This document shows positions 33,983 through 45,919 of a stretch of 64,000 nucleotides of DNA, one piece after another. A program made the translations under genes and the position numbers. This stretch comes from Plutella xylostella. Lineage: Eukaryota > Arthropoda > Insecta > Lepidoptera > Plutellidae. Where the stretch lies: the NCBI RefSeq assembly GCF_932276165.1, contig NC_063998.1, positions 9,126,501 through 9,190,500 on the forward strand. Direction: 5' to 3'. The notes under the pieces are model-generated. The model was not told where the DNA came from. It ran no database searches and worked only from the letters and a program-made list of their open reading frames with translations. Every line of letters begins with the position of its first letter. The first letter of the stretch is position 1.

Positions 33983-36900
33983 CTAGTACACGACAGGTCT
34001 GGCCGGCCCTTCGTCCAGGGTCCTGTCGATCTTCAGGTCTGCGGCCGTGATGGAGTGCAGCTGGTTCTCGTACTGGTGCGGAGTCGCTTCTTCCGCCAGC
34101 TTCCTGATGAGGCTTCTCACCAGGCAGAGTAGGTAGAGTTGTATGGCTGGAGAAAATAGATAAATGTTGGAATATGTTTGCCATAGTATAACCAATTTAA
34201 TGTATCTTATAGCCGGTATTTTTTTTTTCTTTTCTTCTTTTCTTCTTTCTTTTAAACTTATGAGAGTAATTATGTACCTATTAATTTACATGTGAATTTT
34301 TTATTTTTTTTTTATATAAAATTAATAATTAATTAATAGAAATTAAAGTCATATTATTTTTTAATCTATTAATTTGAATGCTATTAATATAATTTTTATG
34401 ATATAATTTAATTAGTAATTTGTAATGAAATGGAAAAATGTATAAATTATTATATTATGATTTCTGTTAATGTATATGCATGTAAATTGTAAAAACGAGT
34501 TAAATAAATGGCTATCTTATCTTATCTTATCTTATCTTATAGCCGGTATTTTACATTTTGTTACTGATCTCTAAAAAGGGTTCTGTCAGGATAAATAAAA
34601 TCTACCACCTAATATCCGGCAGCTGATGCCGGTCGCGGTGCAGTTTACCTACTCTTGTTTTAAGGAATCGGACATCGGAGCCAGCACCTCAAAGCAAACT
34701 CAAAACAAAACACCCTCTCAACGGGTATACTCTCCTGGTATCAGCTCAACGCGGACACAGAAAAAAAGATAGATATTCTTTATTTGTACACACACATAAA
34801 ATTATTACATGATACTCACTGAATCCCGCAAAAGCGACCGCCATGAGCTCCACATCCACTCCAACTCCTCGGTACCTGTCGGTGGAGGTGACCAGCTGCA
34901 GCAGCAGCAGCAGCGCCGCCGCAGCCAGCGAGCCCCAGCCGAAGTACTGGAACACCCGCAGGTAGCTGGGGATTTGCTGGAACCAACCAGGAGGTTTGAT
35001 TATAATGACGTCATTATGTATTTTATCGGTTTTCACGGAGAATAGTTACACGAAAGGAGCCTGAGTGGAGTGACGTATATCTATATACTGTATATACGTG
35101 TGATGCAAGCCCCTGAGCAATCTGGGCGCCATAACGCTATTCTGGCTGCCTAATCCTTTCATCACCACGTTTCGCTAAAAAGAAGACAGGGGAATTTTTG
35201 CATAGGACGTTGGATATGTTCTGTCGTTCGAAAACAGATTCAAAGTTGAAAAATACACTGAAAAACTGAGAAAGTTACATAGTCATGATTCTATATTATG
35301 TATACTACAGCAACATGGATTGTTGTTAGTCTCTGAGAATGAAAGATCAGCCGACCATGAAGGACAATAATTCCTGTATTTATACGACATTTATGTTTTA
35401 TGTACTTGCAATAACAATGTGAGCAGGTGACAAATCACACAAAATGGTATAAAATTAACACGGAAACAACATACTTTAAGGGTCTGCAATAGGGAATCGA
35501 GGGTTGGCATTGTCATAGAATTATGTAGTAAATGATGCTCTACAGCCTTGAAAAAAATCACACAGGTAGTTGAAGAGTCTAGCTAGGTGCTGAATCATTC
35601 GAATTTAAGTAAATGATTATGGATAACTGTAAATTAATTTCAGAATATCAAGAAAAACCAGTCAATCACACTCCCGTATTGTAACAACTGTGTCGTAATT
35701 ATTAAGAATTTTCATATGATTTTTATCATATTATAAAGTTAAAGGCTTGGACTAGGCGCTAAATACCTTGTTTTTTAATAAACACACACTTATTTTGTGT
35801 AAATTAATCCCAAACTTGAGCAATTTTTTTCCCTCAAATCTTCATACAAATATCTATGGCGGCTTTCTGTGTTATAAAATCATAAACACAAGTGACGTTT
35901 GACTCAGTTGGCCGCTGGCCTCCAAAGAAGGGTCACGTCGGTTTAGGCAGCACTGACAGCTCGCGATCTTATCGTGTACAGATACAAAATCACTGCACAT
36001 TGGTTGTCATTGTACTTTTTCAACTTTTATGACACCAACATAATTTGATTTGAAATTGAGGAAGCATAATTCTTCCAGTATATTCAATACATTAAATTAA
36101 ATTAGATAGTGTGCAATATTCTCGTGATATTACAGTCTCGTAAAGGTCTGATGAGGAGCAGGAATATAGCGAATGGATCTAAGTGATGACAATACGCACG
36201 AACATTAGGTTAGGGATCAAAAATACAGTCTCTTGGTGCTGGTTGAGGTATGGTCTCGTGAGGATCTGATGAGGGCAGTAACACGGTGGTGGCTCAATTT
36301 TATTTCAAAGATGTTAATAGCTAAAAGCATCGAGTTTGGGCTATTAAGTATGTTTTTCAGAGAGAGAGAAAGAGATTTTGTTTTTCCTCTGGATGTGTTA
36401 GGTTTACTGGGTTTACTAAGTTCATTCTGTTAATGGCATCAAGTTGTTATGTGTTCATAAGTAATAATTATTTATTAACAAAATGCTGTTGATTCTCCAC
36501 GAAAATGTAAAAATAAAAATAAAATAAATAAAAATAAATTCGTAACGTAAAATTGTCAATGACGGAATTTCTTCTATAGACAGTAGCCACAAAAAAAACA
36601 AACGATAGATGGCGTGATTTGAAGATAAAGATACATTTTTTCGACACATAGACAGCAACAACAAAAAAAATACAGATTTAAAGAAAAGAAACACATACTT
36701 ATACAAAACAACAAAGAAAAAAAAAGGATACACATCAAAATCAAAATCAAAATATTTATTGCAATCAAGTGTACATTAGATCTTCAATATAGGGATGTGC
36801 TTAATACTTGATTACCCATATTGGGCACTGCAAAGTGACAGTGTTGTCTGTCCTTATATCTAAAGAAGATAGTTATACTTAGCATTTACAATCTAACTAA

Positions 36901-39900
36901 AAAAAAAGAACAATTAAATGTAAACACAATAATAAAACATATAATAAATTTAGATAATCAACTTATTAAGAGAGTACATCATATTTATCTGAACTTTTAT
37001 ATCTTATGTAATCTTGGATCGAGTAGAATCAACGGTCTAAGAGAAAAGTTTTAAGTCTACTGTGGAATTTTGAGCTATTGGTTTCGGATGTGATTTCTAT
37101 GGGAAGATTGTTATATATTTTGATAGCCATCAAAATAACTGGAAAAAATATAAGCCCCAATTTACTTGTGTGGGACAGGGAGTACCATAATATTTTTTTT
37201 GGGGTACTCCCCATCTATGCGAAATATAAGCTTGATATCTTTACCCGTTTCTGAGAAAAAGGGCGGTGACAGACAGTCAGTCAGACAGACGGACAACAAA
37301 GAGATCCTATAACGGTTGCTTTTTTTCTTTTGACGTTCGAAACCCTAAAATTAAGTAAAAATATTATGCTGCCAAAAAATGTACTTACAGGTATTGAAAA
37401 AGCGGTATATAAACAAATTATACCAGCAGAGGGTTCATCATTTAGCTGAATGTTACTTAGAAAACGGCCTTGAGTGGCGGTCAAGTTGGTCCCCGCCTGC
37501 GATACTTTCCATTAACATTGGGACTCGTTTTCATGTTTTTAGCGTACAGTCAGGTTTTTAGTTTTTTACAATTGTATTTTTTTATTTGTAACTTTTTAGT
37601 TGTTTTTATTTTATGAAATTTTACGTCGGTAGGTAGTTCATGATCATTTTTTATTTCAATAATTTTGGTGTTGTTATTTAAATACCTTCAATATGCATAT
37701 TTTTGTAATGTGAAAATCAAGTCCTTTCATTTGATACCTTACACGGCAAAGTTGAATTATTATTTTTTCGATTATCACGTTATGTCCTCAAGAGGGCGCT
37801 ATGTACATTTTAATGGAACGTCACATAGCCTATAGCCATCGCGCCATCAATACGCTTCTAACAATACCTCATACATCAAAATCTATCAAGCCGTTTAGGC
37901 TACAGGAGGGAACAAAGAAACAGACAAACATACATATATACATACATACAATCAAAAACATTACCCTCCTCCTTCGGCAGTCGGGTAAAAAGGAGTAAGA
38001 CAGGGGGTCATTCTGAACTTTTGCTCTACGAGTTTTGGAAATTAACAAAAAAAAACCTTTTTCATAGAAACTTTGTTGGACATGTGACTTTTTACCATGG
38101 AAAACGAATATTTTTTTTCGCGAATTTGCAAATCTCGTAGAACAAAAGTTGTTCAGAATGACCCCTTGAGTCATCCCCTTTTGGCTTAGTATAGCCCTTT
38201 TGCGACACTATGTATTTACTTTGCTTTGTCGTCGGGGTTCAGTTGGCTGGAGGATGCCCGAAACTTATTATCTACACTTCAATACTTTTAGTTACCTTTC
38301 TACAAGTAAATACCACATTTGTTTGAGAAAGCTAATCGGGTTCCGAGTATAGAGTAAAGTGGCACCCCTATTAATTTCTACTCTTTCCTGGTGCCTACCA
38401 GTGTAAGTAAGAATTATACTTACTTACCCTAAAATCACCCAAAATGTACTTGAACATAATTGTCAATAAAGTTGGCGAGTAAAAGTTTATCGACCCACTG
38501 TGCAAACTTACATGTGTGCGTGTCACTGCGTGTGCTGTGTGAAGAGCATTGAAAACCCAAAATTGGCGCGGCACGTCACCCTGTACGGGCCCTTAAGGCT
38601 GTCACTAAAGCTAGAAGAAAATCAGAATCTGTCAAATCTAGTGAGGGGGGGTTGAGGTATGCGGGGCGTTCTCCGGACAATGACATGAAATTTTAACATA
38701 GTACTCGAAAACATTAAAGTGAAGACATGCCACTTTGTTTTGTAAGTGATACGAAAATATTTATTTTTATTTGAATGTATTTTTAATATTTAATCATTAA
38801 TTATAAAAAGTCGTGCCCGTGCCGATATTTATACAGGTTGTTGCAAAAAGGGTATACTAAACTAAGCCGAAACCTACGTGTGCAGCATGTTATTGATGTT
38901 ATGTCTAAAACCCTGGAAATGAAATCAGAATGTAAAAATTCGCGTTTTTTTTTTCGCGAATTAAGTATAGCCTCACTTGGGGGCAGATTTTAATATAAGA
39001 GGGACTACAGGGTGTTGTATTAAAAAAAGTATAGTTAGCCGAAAGGGCGTTACTCTGAATAACTTTTATCCTACGTATTTTTTTATATTCGTGAAAAAAA
39101 AAACGCTTCTCCATATATTTTTTTTGGTCACGTGACCTTTTAGTTAGTCGACCGAAGACGTTATTTTGGTGTTTTAAAAGCAGAACAGTAGTTTGCAGAA
39201 CTCTGCATATACAGGGTGTCCCAAAAGGTTACGTAGCTGGCAAAGGTGGTGATATGGGGTGGTCTGGGTGAGGTATAATATGTACTTAAGTATGTGTATT
39301 TTGAATATGATAGAAATAATATTTTTGTTTCTTAAAACCAAAAAAAAAATAAAACCTTGTTGCGCTCTTTTGCTCACTGTAAGTACCTACAAATATTGCT
39401 GTATTAAAAAAATTGCGGTTTTGTAATAACGATTATAAAAAAAGTTATTTTCAAGTCAAGGAGTCAGTACCTAATTACAATTTCAGTCAACACCAGGTGA
39501 ACTGAAAAAAAATAGATAGTTCTAATTATTCTATAATCACTTTAGATCGCAAACATTGTAACTCCACTTTTCTCGGCGAAAAGTCAATTAGTGTCAGTTG
39601 GTGTCAATTAGGGCATGCAATACCGGAATAATTTTCAATACCGGTATTGAGTTTTGGTATTACTACTTCGGGATTCCGGTACTAATACCGGTATTAGACT
39701 TTCTTGTTGTTATAAATGGCAAATATTGTGTTTAAAGGACTATAGGCCAAAATTAAACAAGAAAAGGCAATCAAATTCTATAATTATAGATATAGATTTC
39801 TACGACAATTGAGTATTAGAGTTAAAATGATAGATTTGAAAAAAAATATTTGGTGTCGGTTTACGCATGGGCAACAGTAGATTTCCAACGGCCAAAAACT

Positions 39901-42900
39901 ACATTAAACTATTGGAAACAAGTGCGCTTTCATAGTATATAAGAACACAAGGCTAACTATACCTTAATCGCTTTATTTATAGCCTAAAAAGTCCGATTCC
40001 GGTATTACTTCAATACCGATATTAACTTTCAATACTGGTATTGAAAAATACTTATTTTTTTTCCGGGTTCCCGGTATTGCGGTATTGTATGCCCTAGTGT
40101 CAATAGAAACGTTTTTTGAATTTACATGTTTTGTTTTACTCTTTATTCGAAAAAAAAACTGTATTCCGCATTTTACAATTTGTTTTCCTCTAAACCAGAA
40201 ACCGTGATTTTTAAACAAGAAAATTTAGTAATTCCCTTTATTCTCATATACAACGGGCGATGTAGGCGAGCGTGAACGAAAACTATGCAATAAGCCTTTG
40301 TTTTTATTACTACTTTACTAAAATAAAATAACATACTCAACAATGTTAATATTTTTTTTTTGCAATATTGTAAAATTAAAATCTAATTATTAACATGAAT
40401 TTCAACTTTTTTTTGCATCTATGCGTCGAATGACGGCATGACGGCTGCTGCAGCTACGTGCTGTCCAGACCTCCAACCAATCCCACCAGTACTGCAGGTT
40501 GCGTCGAATACGAGCCATTCTCTTCGACTTGACAAAACAGGTGCTCCTGGAAGGGCCATAAATCGCACGGCACCCGTACCGTATAGAGGCAACAGACTCC
40601 TTTGCAACAGCCTCCCAGATTCCTAAGTAGCCCATGCACTGCATGGCGAGCACAGCTCCAGCAATGGACAACATTTCAAAAAACTAAAGCTGCTATAAAT
40701 CGGAAACCATTTCGAGATTTAGCTATAAAGGCCACGAAAAAAATATTTTTGAATTTTTTGGATGTATCATTTCGGAGAAATTCATAAAATAGTCAAAAAG
40801 TGCTGATGACGTCATGCATTAGGTGCGATGAATTTTGTTGCTCAAAGACTATCGATGAAAAAAAAAAAGTAACTGTCACTGTCATTTTTGATTGACGTTG
40901 ACGTTTTATCGTGACGTTTTGTTGTTTATTTGGGTCATTTTCATAAATTCTGTTCCGACACTTTTTGACTTTTTTTTTTATTGATCGTATATAAAATGGT
41001 TAGTACGCATTAAGAGATGACCCGCTATATAATATGTCCCAGAGCATGCCACCGCCTACATAGCTAAAAAAATTGGGGTAAGTACATTATATTTATTTTA
41101 AAATAGTAATTTATTATGCATTCATGTGTTTCAATTATGGTTGACTGGAATGCTTAGTAAAATTATTTTTTCATGATAAGTATTTTGTATCATCAGAATT
41201 ATCAATGTCACACTTTTTTTGTCATTTGAAAATGACCCATTTGCTGGTTGGCACGTAAACAAAGTTTATGTCACCTGTCAGTTGTCAGTGTCAGTTATGT
41301 TTTTTTTTTTTCGAGACTAAGGCAAAGGACTTAAATCAAAATTGAGCCTAATATGTGACGTCACTTCCGGTTTTAAAATAATAAACTTTAAAGTTAAAAA
41401 TAACATGGAAAAAGAAATGTACATGAAAAATAAAAAAATACGGGTCCTCTAATTTTTAATAAACTTTCCGAATAGCTAATAAAAATGTAGGGTAAAAAAA
41501 ATGAAATGTTGTCCATTTTTTCGTAATGAATCCTTGGGATGTCAGCCCTCTAGGAACGCGGTTACTATTTTTAAGCTAAGAGCTAGTTCTCATCCTGCTC
41601 CGACAGTGAACGAACGATCACGCATTTCGGATGCCAAACTGACTGTCCGAAAGGTCGAGACCGTACCACCACGTACTACAGAGGTAGTGGGTGCAGCAAT
41701 GCACCTCTGCCTACCCCGCAAGGGAGTACATTAGTACAAGGCGTGAGAGTGTATGTATGTGTGTAGATATGTAGATAAAGTCGCACTTAACCGCTTTTTT
41801 TGCAAAGCTTGTTAAATACCTTCATAGATTTAAAAAAATATGTACATTTTAGTTCTTCAATTTTTAAAAGTACTTATACTTTTGAACACCCTTTAGTGTA
41901 CAGACTACCACATCTTAAAATATATATTATAAAAAATTACGGTTTTTGGTTTCAAATAATACAAATTGAGAACTTAATTTTCAACACCCTGTATATTGTG
42001 TAGCTTACCTAGCATACACAACCGTTAAAATAAAATAAAGTTAAATTATTACCCCTCAGAATATAAACAGGCTCGCGCTTTGGCATACTGTATTGACCGT
42101 ATAGTTCTTATTCGGAGAATCTAATAAGTGTCATTATGTGTAATGTTTACCTTTATCTATGCATCTGTAACTCTATAGTAAAAAATGTAAACAAATCGAA
42201 AAGGCGAAATGTTTTCTAAGAATTTTCGGCTTTTCTCCATCTAAAATGTTTAGAAAATTAACTTTTCATAGCAAATGCATATGTATTATAATATTTGCAG
42301 TCATCATTTGTTGATTTAATCAGTTTTTGTGAAATATTTGATTAAAAATAAAATGGCGTGGGTATCGCTCCTAACAGGCCGCCACCAGGGCGACGACTGA
42401 AGAAATCTGAAATCTGTCACGGCGTCATCATTTTTAAACCGGAATTTATTAGTTTTTTGCAAAATAAGTTGACTTCTGGTCCATTAAATCCAACTCTTTA
42501 AGGTAACTTTGTTAAGAATTTAATTACCTACACATACATATAAGATTCCATGAAAATGGGCCCTCTGATTTCGAGGGTTTTTTCATAATAAGTCGAAAAA
42601 TGGCAAAAGACATGGTCTGTTTGCAATTTTTTTAACATACTTATTATAATCCTGCACCAATTTCTAAGCAAATATCATGTTGAGTATACCCTCTGCTACA
42701 ATATATATTTTTCTCAAAGTGATAGAAGCTACCGTTTTTCCAATCCAATCAAATATATCAAACCGACTTTAGCATTTTAGGTTTCGTAATCCCCTTAAAT
42801 CATTTTATTGGTACCCAGCTCTAACTTCGGTTAGCCAAATGAATTCTAGGCTGACTTGCTGACTAAACAAACGCCTTTATCTTAGCTAACGACCTGTTTA

Positions 42901-43963
42901 AATCCTCCGTACGACTCGCCCTGTATATGTCTGGTGCAATCTGCACAGTCAGTGTTCTCTTATCTGACGGATCAATCCATTTACCACGCCAAGGTGTCCG
43001 TAGTCTCGCTCTAGTGTTTGCCACCCATCTGCTATGAAGATTAAGCTATCCAAGCTCCAGTATTTGTCATCAAGCTAAGCTAATTATTATTATTATTATT
43101 AAACATTTATTTTCAGATATAACATCCATAGTGAATTAGTAAGAATAAGGCCCTTCTCCTATTACGATACGCACGCGTGACCTTATATAGTCTCGGTAGG
43201 TATTCTACGCTTAAATGTAAGTATGTGAGATACTTCGCGGCGACTAGTCTCCGAGATTACAGTCGCCGGGCGTATCGAAATGGGAGAAAGGCCCAAGAAG
43301 AAGACGTCAACCACGTCCCCTCACCTTATGAGCGCCATACAGCAGCAGCACATTAAACAGCATCTCCATCACATAGACAACCACGCACGCCTCGCCCGCC
43401 GCGCCCCACGCCGCCGCGCCGTGGTACACCACCAGCACGCCCCCCGCACCCGAGTGTAGCCAGTAGCTGTAGACGCCTACCATGAAGGCTGAGTATATCT
43501 GTAAAGAAAGCATTATTTTAGCTAAAAGCTATAGATCACATCCAGTAACGTGCTTGGAGAGGCCTACGTCCAGCAGTGGACTGGTATAGGCTGATGATGA
43601 TGAAGCATTATTAACGTTAGCATCAGCCCGTTATTATACTGCAGGGAATCATCATCACAATCCAACACGTCCCCACTGCTCGGGCACGGGTCTCCTTCCA
43701 TGGAAGATTCAATTGGGTTTAAAGAGTATTAGTACCTATACATGGTCGAAGCGTCACAACACTCTGTCCTCTGCCTTCTTCATGATACCACTAAGAACTA
43801 TTTGTCTAAGCAGTGTTCGATTATTTAGATGATAGGCTCGCGGCCTGTTTTACATTAAAAAAATAACTTAACTTACAAAGTTGGCATATCCAAACCCAAT
43901 CACCCCCTTCCGCAGCGGCAAACAGAAACAACATCGAGACAAATCCGGCAACTCAAACTTCAT
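33983..43963 (-). CDS. Gene E: four-transmembrane family protein with an 8.35-kb intron
   Basis: Four exons: 43963-43877, 43498-43325, 34976-34820 and 34146-33983; 193 aa, phases 0, 0, 1. Exon 1 reads MKFELPDLSRCCFCLPLRKG. Exon 2 contains LVVYHGAA and ends LLLYGAHK. Exon 3 begins QIPSYLRVFQYFGWGSLAAA. Exon 4 gives IQLYLLCLVRS and a long tail with HQYENQLHSI. Exon pairs 1-2 and 3-4 are 8.35 kb apart. They are joined because each matches the neighbouring gene F in order: KIPAYIKSF against QIPSYLRVF, HHYENHL against HQYENQL, and equal exon lengths of 87 and 174 nt. The conserved YEN(Q/H)L is a Yxx-phi-type sorting motif, so transport to endosomal or surface membranes is a reasonable inference. 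Divergently arranged with gene F. Alternative: two broken genes. Confidence 0.8.
34500..34545 (+). repeat. LINE-like 3' tail with (TATCT)n
   Basis: AATAAATGGC runs into five TATCT units. It lies in intron 3 of gene E, antisense. No attached coding segment was recognised. Confidence 0.45.
36733..37214 (-). pseudogene. 5'-truncated LINE (Jockey/CR1-like 3' end)
   Basis: On the minus strand the frame 37214-37029 reads HTSKLGLIFFPVILMAIKIY then NNLPIEITSETNSSKFHSRL then KTFLLD. This is the typical last segment of the ORF2 protein in Jockey/CR1-like non-LTR elements (NxLP..I......F...LK..L). It is followed by an AT-rich 3' UTR and a (TTTTGA)n tail at about 36.73-36.76 kb. Only this end is preserved. 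Confidence 0.7.
38003..38187. mobile_element. Foldback MITE, GGGGTCATTCTGAAC type
   Basis: The left end GGGGTCATTCTGAACTTTTG..CTACGAG is matched inverted at 38.13-38.17 kb (CTCGTAGAACAAAAG..GTTCAGAATGACCCC). The interior is about 100 bp with A/T runs. The adjacent word GAGTCATCCCCTTTTG recurs, reversed, near 46.73 kb, so the real terminus may lie slightly further right. Confidence 0.65.
39609..40096. mobile_element. hAT-type MITE (8-bp TSD GTGTCAAT)
   Basis: Inverted termini TAGGGCATGCAATACCG and CGGTATTGTATGCCCTA. The flanking 8-bp duplication GTGTCAAT is exact (39601-39608 and 40097-40104). The subterminal regions carry many copies of AATACCGGTATT, a palindromic binding-site-like repeat. 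No transposase. Confidence 0.88.
40662..41072 (+). repeat. Dispersed repeat Y, copy 1
   Basis: About 410 bp, close to a second copy at 50850-51254 in the same orientation. Both begin CAATGGACAACATTTC and end near GAGCATGCCACCGCCTACA. Shared inner words include GCTGATGACGTCATGCAT and GATTGACGTTGACGTTTTATC. Neither inverted termini nor coding capacity are evident, so its class is unknown. Confidence 0.75.
43540..43720. mobile_element. LINE tail and 5S-type SINE tail fragments
   Basis: 43.54-43.61 kb holds GTCCAGCAGTGGACTGGTAT then GGCTGATGATGATGA, a plus-strand LINE 3' end. 43.65-43.71 kb holds ATCATCATCAC..CACGTCCCCACTGCTCGGGC then ACGGGTCTCCTTCCA, the reversed 3' end of the 5S-type SINE. Both lie in intron 1 of gene E. 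Confidence 0.6.
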
Positions 43964-45919
43964 TATATTCACCTAATATTTTTTTGCAATAAGTATCAAA
44001 CTGGGTATAGAATTATGCCACTACAATTTAGGATTCAAACAAACACTCATCTTTCTAAATATATTTACGAAGTTATGTAGGTATTTGCGGTATTGCCTTC
44101 AGAATTTCCAAAAAATATGTAAAATGGAATAAGAATAACTAAAGAAGTGTTGTGATAATCCGTGCACTAAACACACGTAGGCACTTGGATGCCGCACAGA
44201 CTGTTCTCTAACAAGCATTTATCCAATGGAGCTCCTTTTTGTGATCCTATTTATGTTTTAGGCCAGAGGCACACAGGGTCCAGAGTTTTATTTTAGCGGT
44301 TTCGGCTTGAACCCTTAGTGCATTATAGGAATTAGGAACTCATTCAGAAACGGCGATACGACTTATCACGTAGGAAGTGCAATGCTCTTTACGGTTAATT
44401 TAACATCGTGAGGAAACCTGTAGATTAAGATTCAGACACTTGCCAGTCACCTCTGATTACCTTTTCTGGATTAGGTACAGTCGCAGTCCAGTCGCCGGCA
44501 TAATAATTTGTTTGCATGTATGTATGAATTCATTTATTCATTTAGAAAAAAACGCCTGTAACTACTTAGCCGTAATTATTTGAATGCGCTGTGTGTCTCC
44601 TGCCTAATACGTGTATTTACTGTGCATATAGCGCACCTATGTATGTGTGTGGGTGTATTGTCCGTTGCAACATAACGAACATCACAAATTATACTGTGTT
44701 AATATTTAGCTCAAAATTTTATATAAGAAACTACATTTTTACTTAATTAGAAAGTCATTTCAGAGTGGTATTGGTGTCCCGAACTAATCTTAGATAGTTA
44801 TTAAGTACTTTAGTAGTAGTAGTACTTAGTTTAACTCAGCTAGCTCTGTATCTTTGAATAATATGACTACTTACATACATAGATAATTCGAACAAATCAG
44901 ACCGTTGCATACGGGGCAGTAAGCTAGTAGTCATTATGAGATAAGTACCCACCTTGGCCCAGACTGAACAAAAATTAAGAGTAGTCAGAATAATGAGGAA
45001 ATATTGTTTTAAGTTTGTAAACAATAACAACGAATCTGGATAAAAAAAAGTGTAAATATATTTATTTGTAGAGCTAATTATCTCTGTTTTCTGCGAAATT
45101 TGCACCCTGTTAAATATTACGTCTTAAGTATTAATGCTTTACTGTTAATTTACAGGTTATATTCAGATATTACTAACAAAATATACCTACTTACTTAAGT
45201 AAATTAATCAAAATAACATATTGGAAATGATACAGACAATACATATTTCAATTTTAAAAATTACTTATAAATATTTATCTAAGTATATTATACATGGAAT
45301 CGTATTTTATATGGTGGAATTTTACAGAACACCTCTGACAAAATACAACTGGAGTGGTTATTCATTGATTTTATTGATTGATTTTTCATAAACAGATTTT
45401 AAAAAACAACTCTACATAGGATATTACAGAATTTACACACCTCGCCAGGTAACGTCTATTCTATTTTATTTATTTATATATCTTTATAAATACACCTATA
45501 GGTACCAAAAGTGTAAAAAATACCTATGTAGATTGACTTCTTGCGATGAAGTTCAATGCGACACAAATCCAGTGTATTTTGAATGAACACTTTCTTTATC
45601 TATCGCTCAGTAAACACATGTCGCGACCTTCTCTTATCTCAGCAACTAGGAATCACTTTTGTTTTGAACACAACTAGGTAGTGCCCAGACCCCAGATAGT
45701 GACCGTAAACTCAAATAAAACTGATTTTATTTGTTATATTGCAGTGCATATCAAACTGTGCATATTCAGTGACCACTCGCTCCTTGCGTATATTTTTTTA
45801 AATACTTATAAAAGTTTGGAAACTTCCAAGTTATAAAACTTTAGCCTTACGCAACAGATATTTTCACAGACACAAAGGAAGGTTCTTATTTGCGTCAGTC
45901 GGTTAAAATAAGTGTAAAG
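43964..45919. other. Divergent upstream region shared by genes E and F
   Basis: 1.96 kb between the start codons of two head-to-head paralogues. AT-rich, with no TE clearly recognised. A TATA-like box for gene F is at 45807. A shared regulatory region for E and F is possible but not demonstrated. Confidence 0.5.
45807..45814 (+). promoter_or_regulatory. Candidate TATA box of gene F
   Basis: TATAAAAG, a consensus match, lies 106 bp before the gene F ATG. Transcription would start near 45838 and give an ~80-nt leader. Other weaker TATA-like words occur in this AT-rich stretch. Confidence 0.35.

Larger units (their letters stand above)
34977..43324 (-). other. Intron 2 of gene E (8.35 kb), dense in repeats
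   Basis: It contains a 5'-truncated LINE (36.73-37.21 kb), a moth repeat block with GACAGACGGACAACAAAGAGATCC (37.26-37.35 kb), a foldback MITE (38.00-38.19 kb), CAGGGTGT-type short repeats near 38.83, 39.01 and 39.21 kb, a hAT MITE (39609-40096), repeat Y copy 1 (40662-41072), a CACCTCTGCCTACCCCGC-type repeat (41.64-41.76 kb) and a (TTA)n LINE-like tail near 43.08 kb. No family exon was found inside. Confidence 0.6.

Noticed and set aside
40402..40787. Several 60-90 codon ORFs on both strands near 40.4-40.8 kb
   Set aside because: They overlap in four frames in a slightly GC-richer repeat-like patch that continues into repeat Y. No frame shows a recognisable transposase or host domain.
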